Origin: Muribaculaceae bacterium
GTDB lineage: Bacteria; Bacteroidota; Bacteroidia; Bacteroidales; Muribaculaceae
Assembly: GCA_017536215.1 (NCBI GenBank)
Contig: JAFXHY010000174.1
Span: forward strand, 1 to 47,203
DNA length: 47,203 nt
Direction: 5' to 3'
In this document: in pieces, positions 1-7,765 of the stretch
Layout: every line of letters starts with the position of its first letter
Numbering within the stretch: the stretch's first letter is position 1
Translations under genes and position numbers: made by a program
Notes under the pieces: generated by a model
What the model saw: only the letters and a program-made list of their open reading frames with translations
What the model was told of the DNA's origin: nothing
Databases searched by the model: none

Positions 1-2037
1 AACTTTTACTTCGCCCGGTTCGTAGCGCGTTTCATTCCACATTAAGCGATAGCGTGTTTGGTAGGTGGAATCATTCTTTTCACGCACACCTTGGCTTTTG
101 CCATTGATAAACAACTCCGCTTTAGGGAATGATGTGTATACAAATATTGGAGTAATTTCCCCTTCGCGACCTATCCAATTCCAGTGGGGCAAAATATGAA
201 GAGTGGTGTCCTTAGTGTTCCATATAGAACGATAGAGATAGTAGCGGTCCTTCGGAAGAGACGCGAGGTCGATAATACCAAACACTGAGCTATGGCTGGG
301 CCAAGCGTTGGTGTCGTAGGGAGAAGGTTCCCCGAGATAGTCAAACCCTGTCCACACAAATTGACCGAGTACATAAGGCAATTCATCTTTAAATAAATCG
401 ATGTCGGGGGTGTTAGACCATGAGCAAGTTTCATTATCGTAGCTCGACGATTGATTATCGTCGTGAAGCACAGCATTGTGTTCGTTTTCAAATGAGACAG
501 GGAAATGATATACTCCGCGAGATGATACTGTCGACGCTGATTCCGAGCCGTAAAGCATCTTCTGCGGTAGTTTCTCATAGAAACCTTCGTAGTATTGAGG
601 CTTATAGTTGAATCCGGGAATATCAAATGAAGCGGCAAAACCATTATCAATTACCGAACCGATTTGGTCCATTCCGTTTGTGACCGGACGTGTAGTATCG
701 AGACTTTTAATCACGTTTTTAAGCATGATGCTTTCAGCAACACCATCTGGTCCCCATTGACTTGGTACTTCATTACCGCTTGACCACATGACTACCGCCG
801 GGCTGTTGCGATAATGCTTCACCATGTTGGTGACATCTTTCTCAGCCCAATCGGTGAAGAATTTGCCATATCCATTTTTCGATTTCGGACGGAAGCTCCA
901 ATCGTCAAATGCCTCGACTATCAGCATCATGCCCATCTCTTCGCATAGTTCTACAAGCTCCGGAGCCGGCATGTTGTGAGCGGTACGAATGGCATTTGCT
1001 CCCATGTTTTTTAGCAATTCAACTTGATGACGCAATGCTGAGCGATTGATGGCAGCACCGAGTGGACCAAGGTCGTGGTGATTGCAGACACCTTTAAATT
1101 TGGTAGGTACGTCGTTGAGTAAAAATCCTTTCTCAGGGATAAATTCAATCTTTCGCACACCAAACCGAGTTTCGTAGCTGTCTACTTCTTTGCCGTTGAT
1201 ACTTAATTTTGTTCGGGCAATATAGAGAGTAGGGGAGTCGGTGCTCCACAACTCCGGATTATTGATTAAAAAGTTCTGGGTATGAACTTGACCATGGGCA
1301 TAGTAGGGTGAATTATTTGAAGCTACAACATTTCCGTCGGGAGCAATCAATTCGGTAGCAACATCAATTTTCTCTCCTTTATTAGCCCCGGCAATTTCTA
1401 TTTGAAGATTGACCGAAGCTCTTTCTTTAGACACGGAAGGGGTGGTGATGAAAGTTCCCCACACGGGGATATGCACGCGGTCGGTATTTACTATATGCAC
1501 ATTGCGATATAATCCGGCACCGGGATACCAGCGTGATGCACGTTCAAAGTTTTCCAATTCTACGACCATTTCATTGCTCCCGATACGACAAGCATCCGTT
1601 GCATCGGCATAAAATGAATTGTAGCCATAGGGCCAGTAGGCCACCTCTTTCCCATTGACTTTTACATGGGCATTGCTCATCGTGCCATCAAACACGAGAG
1701 TAATTGTGCGACCTTCGATTTCATTGACATTAAAGGTGGTGCGGTATACCCCTTTCCCGATAAAAGGCAAACCACCCGTACGTCCTGTTTTTTCGGTTTT
1801 CTCAGTTTCACCGTTTTGCTCTACGGCAACTACTTGCAAATCGTTGTTTCGGTCAAAAGGTCCGTATATTGCCCAATCGTGGGGTATTCTGACCTCTTTC
1901 CACTCATTCGCGTTGTCGATGCTACCTTTTTTGAATTCCCAATTTTCGTTGAGAGTAGTAACCGAACGCTCGGCATAGGCATTGAATGTAATGGCTCCCG
2001 AAAGAGCCATTACAAGAATAGAAATATGTTTTTTCAT
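1..2037 (-). CDS. GH2 beta-galactosidase, partial (3' end outside window)
   Basis: Family GH2 exo-hydrolase, here probably a periplasmic beta-galactosidase that trims galacto-oligosaccharides made by the adjacent GH53 enzymes. The frame is open for 679 codons from the ATG at 2037 down to position 1, so the C-terminus is missing. The N-terminus (about residues 1-22) is a type I signal peptide without a lipobox Cys. A jelly-roll sugar-binding domain follows (PHDW near residue 50, ARHP-like SRWYPGAGLYRNV). Next come an immunoglobulin-like domain and a TIM barrel. The barrel contains GVCNHHD, the acid/base motif WSSGNE (Glu423) and the nucleophile motif LYGSES (Glu499). It is the last visible gene of the minus-strand galactan locus, 79 bp after a GH53 gene. 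GH2 covers several activities; galactosidase is inferred mainly from context. Confidence 0.9.
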   Translation of the reverse strand, partial: MKKHISILVMALSGAITFNAYAERSVTTLNENWEFKKGSIDNANEWKEVRIPHDWAIYGPFDRNNDLQVVAVEQNGETEKTEKTGRTGGLPFIGKGVYRTTFNVNEIEGRTITLVFDGTMSNAHVKVNGKEVAYWPYGYNSFYADATDACRIGSNEMVVELENFERASRWYPGAGLYRNVHIVNTDRVHIPVWGTFITTPSVSKERASVNLQIEIAGANKGEKIDVATELIAPDGNVVASNNSPYYAHGQVHTQNFLINNPELWSTDSPTLYIARTKLSINGKEVDSYETRFGVRKIEFIPEKGFLLNDVPTKFKGVCNHHDLGPLGAAINRSALRHQVELLKNMGANAIRTAHNMPAPELVELCEEMGMMLIVEAFDDWSFRPKSKNGYGKFFTDWAEKDVTNMVKHYRNSPAVVMWSSGNEVPSQWGPDGVAESIMLKNVIKSLDTTRPVTNGMDQIGSVIDNGFAASFDIPGFNYKPQYYEGFYEKLPQKMLYGSESASTVSSRGVYHFPVSFENEHNAVLHDDNQSSSYDNETCSWSNTPDIDLFKDELPYVLGQFVWTGFDYLGEPSPYDTNAWPSHSSVFGIIDLASLPKDRYYLYRSIWNTKDTTLHILPHWNWIGREGEITPIFVYTSFPKAELFINGKSQGVREKNDSTYQTRYRLMWNETRYEPGEVKV

Positions 2038-2116
2038 TGAAATCATAATTTTCAGGTAAAAAATTTAAAGTTTTATCTTGTAAAGATATAAAATAAAATT
2101 CAAATCTTTATAAACT

Positions 2117-3181
2117 TTACTTTTTTACTTGATTGGTTGCGTTTTTGAAAGGATCAAGTGCAACAGTTGGCGCGCCATTCTCAAAACAGCCGAGTTGATA
2201 GCCACCGTTATATCCGCTTGGGGCTTGAGGTTCCCAATAGAAGATACCTTCTACGTCGGCTTTCATCATCTTTTCAATCAATTGGCGGCACGCTTCAGCT
2301 TCTGAAAAGTGTTCCCCGATTTCACATATCATAATCGGTTTGTTGTACTTTTCTTTGAGGTGCTTAATATTAGCGAGACAGTCGTCGGAAACTTGTACCC
2401 AATTATCAGTACATCCAGCTTCTTTATCTTCCTCGCTTCTTACCCAATAAGGATAAAGCGACATACCAATCATATCGTATTTGCCACCATTTTGTTCCAA
2501 TATGTCGAACATTTGGTCGTAGCGATATTGGTCGTTGCCTTGGTCGAGGTGAACGATAACCCAAGCATTGGGGAATACGGCTTTAACAGCATCGTAACCA
2601 GCATTGTTGAGTTGTGTTAGCTCAACAGGGTGGTCGAGAGTGCCAACAGGGTGCATCATGCCGGGAGTCGTTTCGTTGCCGATTTGAACCCATTCCGGTT
2701 CTACACCTGCATTCTTGAGAGCATTTAGAGTTTCAGTCACATGATTACCAACAGCCTTAGTCAATTCTTCCATTGGCATATCTTTCCATGCTTCGGGAAT
2801 GTGTTGGTGACCGGGGTCGGCCCAAGTGTCGGAGAAATGGAAGTCAATCATGAGGCGCATATTCAAGCTATCTGCTCTTACGGCTTTCTTTACAACATCT
2901 TCAATGCTATTCCATTTGTCTTTGGGGTTTACCCAAACGCGCAAACGAATTGAATTTACACCGCAATAGTCGCGAAGAAGTTGCATACATTCCATCTCTT
3001 GAGGATTTTCTCCGGGAGTGTAGAATTTATCCCCTTTGGCTTCCATCTCTGTAATCCAGCTGACGTCGGCGCCACGAGCAAATCCCGTTTCTCTTTCATA
3101 CTGTTGCGTTTGCTTGCCGGTGCACGATAGTAGTGTGGCCGACAGCATTAATGTTGATGCTAATATCCAGATGTTTTTCAT
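2117..3181 (-). CDS. GH53 endo-beta-1,4-galactanase (lipoprotein, copy 1)
   Basis: Arabinogalactan endo-beta-1,4-galactanase that cleaves the beta-1,4-galactan backbone of type I arabinogalactan or pectin side chains. The 354-residue length fits GH53. A lipoprotein signal ends at Cys20 (ATLLSC). The catalytic barrel shows IRLRVWVNP, the substrate-binding segment DFHFSDTWADPG, the acid/base Glu170 in WVQIGNETTPGM and the nucleophile Glu287 in ICEIGE. It is strongly similar along its length to the upstream GH53 gene, from which it is separated by only 18 bp, so a tandem duplication is likely. Residues after Cys20 (TGKQTQ) lack the acidic cluster typical of Bacteroidetes surface-exported lipoproteins, which suggests a periplasm-facing enzyme; that is inference. 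Confidence 0.95.
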   Translation of the reverse strand: MKNIWILASTLMLSATLLSCTGKQTQQYERETGFARGADVSWITEMEAKGDKFYTPGENPQEMECMQLLRDYCGVNSIRLRVWVNPKDKWNSIEDVVKKAVRADSLNMRLMIDFHFSDTWADPGHQHIPEAWKDMPMEELTKAVGNHVTETLNALKNAGVEPEWVQIGNETTPGMMHPVGTLDHPVELTQLNNAGYDAVKAVFPNAWVIVHLDQGNDQYRYDQMFDILEQNGGKYDMIGMSLYPYWVRSEEDKEAGCTDNWVQVSDDCLANIKHLKEKYNKPIMICEIGEHFSEAEACRQLIEKMMKADVEGIFYWEPQAPSGYNGGYQLGCFENGAPTVALDPFKNATNQVKK

Positions 3182-3199
3182 GGATCTGTTTGTTTTGGA

Positions 3200-4252
3200 T
3201 TATTTTGTCTTAAATGAATCGAGAGCTACAGTTGGTTTACCATTTTCGAAGCAACCTTTTTTGTAACCGCCATTGTAGCCGGCGGGCGCTTCCGGTTCCC
3301 AGTAGAAGATACCTTTCATGTTGAGCGACTTTGTGCGACTCATGATTTCGGAAATAACTTTATTGCAAGTTTCCCCTTCTCTGTAGTCCATCCCAATTTC
3401 GCAAATCATGACCGGCTTTCCGTAGGTGGCTATGACGTAGCTGATGTTTGCAACAAGGTCGTTGACAGTAGTTTGCCAGCTTTCTACCTTGGGATAAACC
3501 GACATACCAATCATATCGTATTTGGCGCCATATCTCTTAAGCGGGCCGAATACATGGTCGTAGCGCCATTGGTCGTTCCCTTTGTCCAAATGAACTATGA
3601 CAGCGGCATTAGGGAACACAGCCTTAACGGCGTCGTAGCCGGTTGTTATAAGTTCTGAGAAGTTTTTAGGATTGTCGATAGAGCCAAGAGGTAACATCAT
3701 CCCGGGGGTTGTTTCGTTGCCGATTTGAACCCATTCCGGTTCGATGCCGTATCCGTCAAGAGCGGTAAGCAATTCGTTTACGTGGTTGGCCATTGCTACT
3801 TTTAACCCTTCCAAGTCGAGATGAGCCCATGCCGCCGGAGTGATTTGTTTGCCCGGGTCGGCCCAAGTGTCGGAGAAATGGAAGTCAATCATAAGACGTA
3901 GCCCCAAATTGTGGGCGCGACGCGCTTTAACGAGCACATCATTAATATTGTTCCACCCTTCAGCGGGATTGACCCACACACGAAGTCGAATAGCGTTTAC
4001 TCCGCAATATTCTTTAAGCAGTTTCATGCACTCCATTTGTGTTCCGTCGGGGGTATAAAATTTTTCCCCTTCAGCTTCCAATTGGGTGAGCCAACTCACG
4101 TCGGCGCCTTTGGCAAAAGTGCCACGCTCGATATCGGTTGGTTCGTCGTCGCCCGGAGGAATAGGTCCCGGATTGTCTTCGGAGCAAGCTGATGGTATGG
4201 CAACCGCAGCTGCTATTCCCAGGTAGACCAAAATCTTTTTTAATCTTTTCAT
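3200..4252 (-). CDS. GH53 endo-beta-1,4-galactanase (lipoprotein, copy 2)
   Basis: Second endo-beta-1,4-galactanase of the locus, 350 residues. The lipoprotein signal ends at Cys23 (PSAC) and is followed by SEDN and a Pro/Asp-rich linker to about residue 42. This resembles the acidic export signal plus tether seen on surface-exposed Bacteroidetes lipoproteins, so this copy is the better candidate for cutting polymer outside the cell. The barrel has IRLRVWVNP, DFHFSDTWADPG, acid/base Glu180 in WVQIGNETTPGM and nucleophile Glu285 in ICEIG. It follows the SusE/F-like gene after a 204-bp gap containing two hairpins, and shares a probable transcript with copy 1. Confidence 0.95.
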   Translation of the reverse strand: MKRLKKILVYLGIAAAVAIPSACSEDNPGPIPPGDDEPTDIERGTFAKGADVSWLTQLEAEGEKFYTPDGTQMECMKLLKEYCGVNAIRLRVWVNPAEGWNNINDVLVKARRAHNLGLRLMIDFHFSDTWADPGKQITPAAWAHLDLEGLKVAMANHVNELLTALDGYGIEPEWVQIGNETTPGMMLPLGSIDNPKNFSELITTGYDAVKAVFPNAAVIVHLDKGNDQWRYDHVFGPLKRYGAKYDMIGMSVYPKVESWQTTVNDLVANISYVIATYGKPVMICEIGMDYREGETCNKVISEIMSRTKSLNMKGIFYWEPEAPAGYNGGYKKGCFENGKPTVALDSFKTK

Positions 4253-4292
4253 TATAATTGTTTAAATGTATAGGGCTAATTATGTATGTTGT

Positions 4293-4377
4293 CTGTCAAT
4301 GTTTGGCCGTTAAGGATTCCGAATTATTGGCAATGCGGCAATAATTGGATTGTGTTTCCATAACGGCCAAACGACAG
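4293..4377 (-). repeat. Long interrupted palindrome between the SusE-like and GH53 genes
   Basis: An 85-bp symmetric structure. CTGTC plus GTTTGGCCGTTA (4293-4312) is complementary to TAACGGCCAAAC plus GACAG (4361-4377), with a short bulge. A second stem lies inside it: AATTATTG at 4322-4329 pairs with CAATAATT at 4339-4346. It lies in the transcribed gap on the minus strand and has no U-tract, so it is more likely an mRNA processing, stability or attenuation element than a simple terminator. Confidence 0.75.
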
Positions 4378-4424
4378 AACTTATTGTACACTAAACCCCT
4401 TTAACTATTTCGGATTTTAGATTT

Positions 4425-4456
4425 TTAACTTAACGAAAATAATATCGTTGAGTTAA
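4425..4456 (-). repeat. Hairpin directly after the SusE-like stop codon
   Basis: TTAACTTAACGA at 4425-4436 pairs with TCGTTGAGTTAA at 4445-4456, with one wobble position in 12 and an 8-nt loop. The stem abuts the stop codon of the SusE/F-like gene on the minus strand. Only a short A-rich/T-poor stretch follows in the transcript direction, so intrinsic termination would be weak. It may protect the 3' end of the SusC-SusD-SusE message. Confidence 0.6.
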
Positions 4457-6169
4457 TTAAAGATTTGAATAAGAGTATGTGCTATTAACAAGGTCGACAG
4501 TCAACAAATAAGAACCATTTGCAAGTTCATTATCGCCATCAAAACCATCCTGACCATAGATGAGCTGTCCGCTACCGCCACCGAAGCAAACATCCCAGCT
4601 TTGGTTGATGAGAATTTTAACACCCCAAGGAGTTTCTGCAATTTTTTCAACTATAGCAGTGTAAACACCTGGAGTTTCAGTAGCTGTCATCGGGAATTTG
4701 CCCCAGTCGTCATTAAGACCCGAGTAGTGAACTGTAGTTACAGGAGTCAATTCAAAAGTGAGACTTTCCAGGCTGGTGTTGAAGATATAAAGACCTTGTT
4801 CGGGAGCGGGAATGTTGGTTTTGGCACCATATTTAAGGTTGCCACTCATAGCGTCGCCTTCGCCGCCAAAGCCCCAAGATTCATCCCAATTTTCAGCTTC
4901 TTTATAGAGTTTGTAGCCCCATTCAGATGCCATGTAAACGCCACCAGCATAAGCTTTTTCATCTTCGTTGTATAGGCGCAAGAAGTTGTTGAAATGCCAG
5001 CTACCAGAAACTAAGTCGTCGTGACCTGATAGATAGAGTAGCGGACTAACCGGTTCTACCGGTTCGTCAGATGCAGCTTCAAATACTATTGCCCATTGAA
5101 GCGGGTTGACCATTTTGAGTTTCATTACTTGAACACCTGATGTGCCTACATTGATAGCCACTGTCGATGCGCTCTCAGAGAGGCTAAGATTGTCGGCAGA
5201 TCCATTGAGCGCCACAGGCTTGGTGATTGAAGAGTCTTTATCGCCGGTAGAGACGTCATATAGAGTACCTGTGCCTGAAATGGTAATGTTTTTAGCACCT
5301 GATTGAGTGTCGACTGTCATTTTCCATTCGCTGGCCTTGCGGTCAAATTCCATAACGCCGTTGATGTCGCCCGATACTGTCAATTCCGGAATATGTAGTG
5401 CGCTCCACCACATTTCTACAGTATTTACTGTAGTGTAGTAGCAACCCGCAGGTTCGGGATACCAGAAATTGTAGATTTTGTCCTCAAGGGCAAGAGATGA
5501 CACATAGAAAGTGCCGGCTGTGGCAGAGTTACCCCATATTACGCCAAGAGCATCTTGCATGTACCAGTTTTCCCATCCGGCAACTCCAGCAAAGCCTTCG
5601 TAGATGCCGTTTTCAGTGAGAGATATAAGAGTTCGGGTAGTAGGCTCTTGACTCTTGTTGAGCACATAAGCCACAGTCATGTCAATCTTGTAGGGAGTTA
5701 CGAAGATGCTGAGCACATTGCTGTAGGTGGGATCAATGTTCTTACCCACAACAGATTTAATTCTAACGAATACTTCAGCGCGAACGCCCCCTTCAACACC
5801 GAGACGGCTCATAATCGAGTTGAGCTCTGATACGGTAAATTGATAAGAGTAGATGCCATCGGCAACTGTAGTGTTTACAACTTCGTTGAAATCTTGAGAG
5901 AGCGACATTTCAATGCTATTGGTGAGAACACCATCGGGCAGAGCAACGTCGGGATTGCTAAGAGACAAATTGCCGTTTTCATCCCAGTTGAGAGTCAGCG
6001 CAAGGGCTTCGAGATTATCGTAGTCAAGAACAATCTCCTCAGCAGAGGCACCCATAGTGACATCATCGTTGGTGTTGAGCGTCAGGAAGTCGCCGTCCTT
6101 GTCGCATGATGTCACGACAAGTATTGTCAAAGCCGACGCAATGATGCGCGATATATAATTAGTTTTCAT
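4457..6169 (-). CDS. SusE/SusF-like surface glycan-binding lipoprotein
   Basis: Outer-membrane surface glycan-binding protein that would help hold galactan near the SusCD importer. The 570-residue product has a lipoprotein signal ending at Cys22 (VVTSC) followed by DKDGD, an acidic stretch consistent with surface export. The N-terminal part (about 25-155) looks like the SusE Ig-like domain. The middle and C-terminal parts are beta-rich, aromatic modules (for example WENWYMQD and NFWYPEPAGCYY near 200-250, and HYSGLNDDWGKFPM near 480) resembling SusE/SusF starch-binding-type modules. It begins 5 bp after the SusD stop, which fixes it as the third gene of the SusCD operon. Ligand specificity is inferred from neighbours only. 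Confidence 0.88.
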   Translation of the reverse strand: MKTNYISRIIASALTILVVTSCDKDGDFLTLNTNDDVTMGASAEEIVLDYDNLEALALTLNWDENGNLSLSNPDVALPDGVLTNSIEMSLSQDFNEVVNTTVADGIYSYQFTVSELNSIMSRLGVEGGVRAEVFVRIKSVVGKNIDPTYSNVLSIFVTPYKIDMTVAYVLNKSQEPTTRTLISLTENGIYEGFAGVAGWENWYMQDALGVIWGNSATAGTFYVSSLALEDKIYNFWYPEPAGCYYTTVNTVEMWWSALHIPELTVSGDINGVMEFDRKASEWKMTVDTQSGAKNITISGTGTLYDVSTGDKDSSITKPVALNGSADNLSLSESASTVAINVGTSGVQVMKLKMVNPLQWAIVFEAASDEPVEPVSPLLYLSGHDDLVSGSWHFNNFLRLYNEDEKAYAGGVYMASEWGYKLYKEAENWDESWGFGGEGDAMSGNLKYGAKTNIPAPEQGLYIFNTSLESLTFELTPVTTVHYSGLNDDWGKFPMTATETPGVYTAIVEKIAETPWGVKILINQSWDVCFGGGSGQLIYGQDGFDGDNELANGSYLLTVDLVNSTYSYSNL

Positions 6170-6174
6170 TGTTA

Positions 6175-7743
6175 TTAGTAATTGGGATTTGACAGATTAG
6201 TGTTAACCGACAATTCAGTAGCCGGGATTGGATAGATTTCATATTTGGGATCAACAGCAGTGCCGTCCATCACGCCACCTTTCCATTGCCAAATATATTT
6301 ATCGGAGGTAAACATATCGAAACGACGAAGGTCGGTGCGACATACAGATTCATGCAATAGTTCGCGAGCTCTTTCGTCGATGAAGAATTGCAAATTCATT
6401 TCAGCGTCGGTGATATTACCTGAGATGTCGCCATAAGCGCGTTCGCGCACTTTGTTGACGAGATCTAGGGCTTCGCTGCGGGTCATGCCCTTTCCACCTC
6501 TTACTACAGATTCAGCAGCCATCAAATATACATCAGCCAAGCGGAATACCGGGAGGTCGGTAGAACAACCATTTAAGGCAGTGTTGGAAGCTTGCGTGCC
6601 ATCATCATAAAGGTTGGTGAATTTTTCGCTGAAGTATCCATTTGTTTGGTCGTTGTAAACTGCAAGATATTGAGTTTGTCCATCGGTGTAGAACATGCAA
6701 CGAGAGTCCTTAGAAGTGGCTACGTCGCCAAATTTGGCGGGAATTTCACCACGTACGCGGAAGTTACCCCAACCGCTTGTGATACCATATTTAGCAGGGT
6801 CTTGGCTAGATGAGTTAGAGCAAGAACCGCAAATGATATTGGTAGTGGCACCAAAGGTCACAGTAGTTGTAGCATCGATAACAAACGGGAAGATAATTTC
6901 GTTGGTGCGAAGATGATTTGAAGCGTTGAAAAGTTTGTAGAATTCAGGTTCAAGCGAGTATTTGCCACAGTTGATAACCTTGTTGCAATAAGATATACAT
7001 TCGGTGTAGTAGGCTTGGCGAGTGTAAACTTCTGCGTTAAGGTAAAGTCGAGCAAGGAGTGACCATACGGCACCACGAGTAACTCTACCATATTCGTTGT
7101 CGAGAGGTACCTCTTCTTCGATTTCTTTAAGTTCATTTTCAATGAATTCGAACAACTGAACGTCGCTATATCTTTCAGGAATATATCCTGAGATAGGAGT
7201 GTTCTCATCAGAGAATGGACCTTGAGCATAGAGGTCGAGCACCCAATAGTAGGCAAGAGCGCGAAGGAATCTTGCTTCAGCCTTCATGTTTCTGATTCTC
7301 TGTTGTCCGGCTTCATCAAATCTAGCAATTGAACTTTCCCCGGAGTTGCGGATAAACTCGTTGCACACAGAGATAGTGTAGTATAGTCGGTAGTAACCAT
7401 CCTGTACCCACACATCGTTTGCATCCCATTTGAAATGAGAAATGTTGTAGAGAGAACTCCACGTGTTGATACTTTCTTCGGTGGGGTCCTCTTGCATGTT
7501 GAAGATGCAACGAGAAAGGTCATAACCCTTTTCCGAATCAATATCTTTATCTCCGTCCTTCTCTTGACCGGTGATAACAAAACAAGCATAAGCCTTTGCG
7601 AGAACTTGGAGGTAGCTGTCGGGGGAACTGTAAACCACCGAGGCGTCTTTCTCGAATACCGGGCGTTGGTCGAGATCATCGACACACGATGTCGTTGTCG
7701 CAGCCATCAAGCCCAAGGTTAACATTATAATCGTTTTTTTCAT
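6175..7743 (-). CDS. SusD/RagB family outer-membrane lipoprotein
   Basis: SusD-like nutrient-binding lid that pairs with the SusC channel at the cell surface. It has 522 residues. A lipoprotein signal ends at Cys20 (TTTSC), followed by the usual VDDLDQRP-type start. The N-terminal half contains the helical TPR-like region (EARFLRALAYYWVLDLYAQGPF is a classic SusD segment near 160-180). The C-terminal half shows LPVFRLADVYLMAAE and the terminal RxDLRRFDMF / YPIPATEL pattern of RagB/SusD proteins. It starts 22 bp after the SusC stop. The likely ligand is a beta-1,4-galacto-oligosaccharide, inferred from the GH53 and GH2 genes downstream. Confidence 0.96.
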   Translation of the reverse strand: MKKTIIMLTLGLMAATTTSCVDDLDQRPVFEKDASVVYSSPDSYLQVLAKAYACFVITGQEKDGDKDIDSEKGYDLSRCIFNMQEDPTEESINTWSSLYNISHFKWDANDVWVQDGYYRLYYTISVCNEFIRNSGESSIARFDEAGQQRIRNMKAEARFLRALAYYWVLDLYAQGPFSDENTPISGYIPERYSDVQLFEFIENELKEIEEEVPLDNEYGRVTRGAVWSLLARLYLNAEVYTRQAYYTECISYCNKVINCGKYSLEPEFYKLFNASNHLRTNEIIFPFVIDATTTVTFGATTNIICGSCSNSSSQDPAKYGITSGWGNFRVRGEIPAKFGDVATSKDSRCMFYTDGQTQYLAVYNDQTNGYFSEKFTNLYDDGTQASNTALNGCSTDLPVFRLADVYLMAAESVVRGGKGMTRSEALDLVNKVRERAYGDISGNITDAEMNLQFFIDERARELLHESVCRTDLRRFDMFTSDKYIWQWKGGVMDGTAVDPKYEIYPIPATELSVNTNLSNPNY

Positions 7744-7765
7744 TGTTTTTCCTTGTTAATGGTGA

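Noticed and set aside
171-650. 159-codon open frame on the minus strand inside the GH2 gene
   Set aside because: It is out of frame with the GH2 coding sequence, which is continuous with catalytic motifs through the same stretch. The product has no recognisable features.
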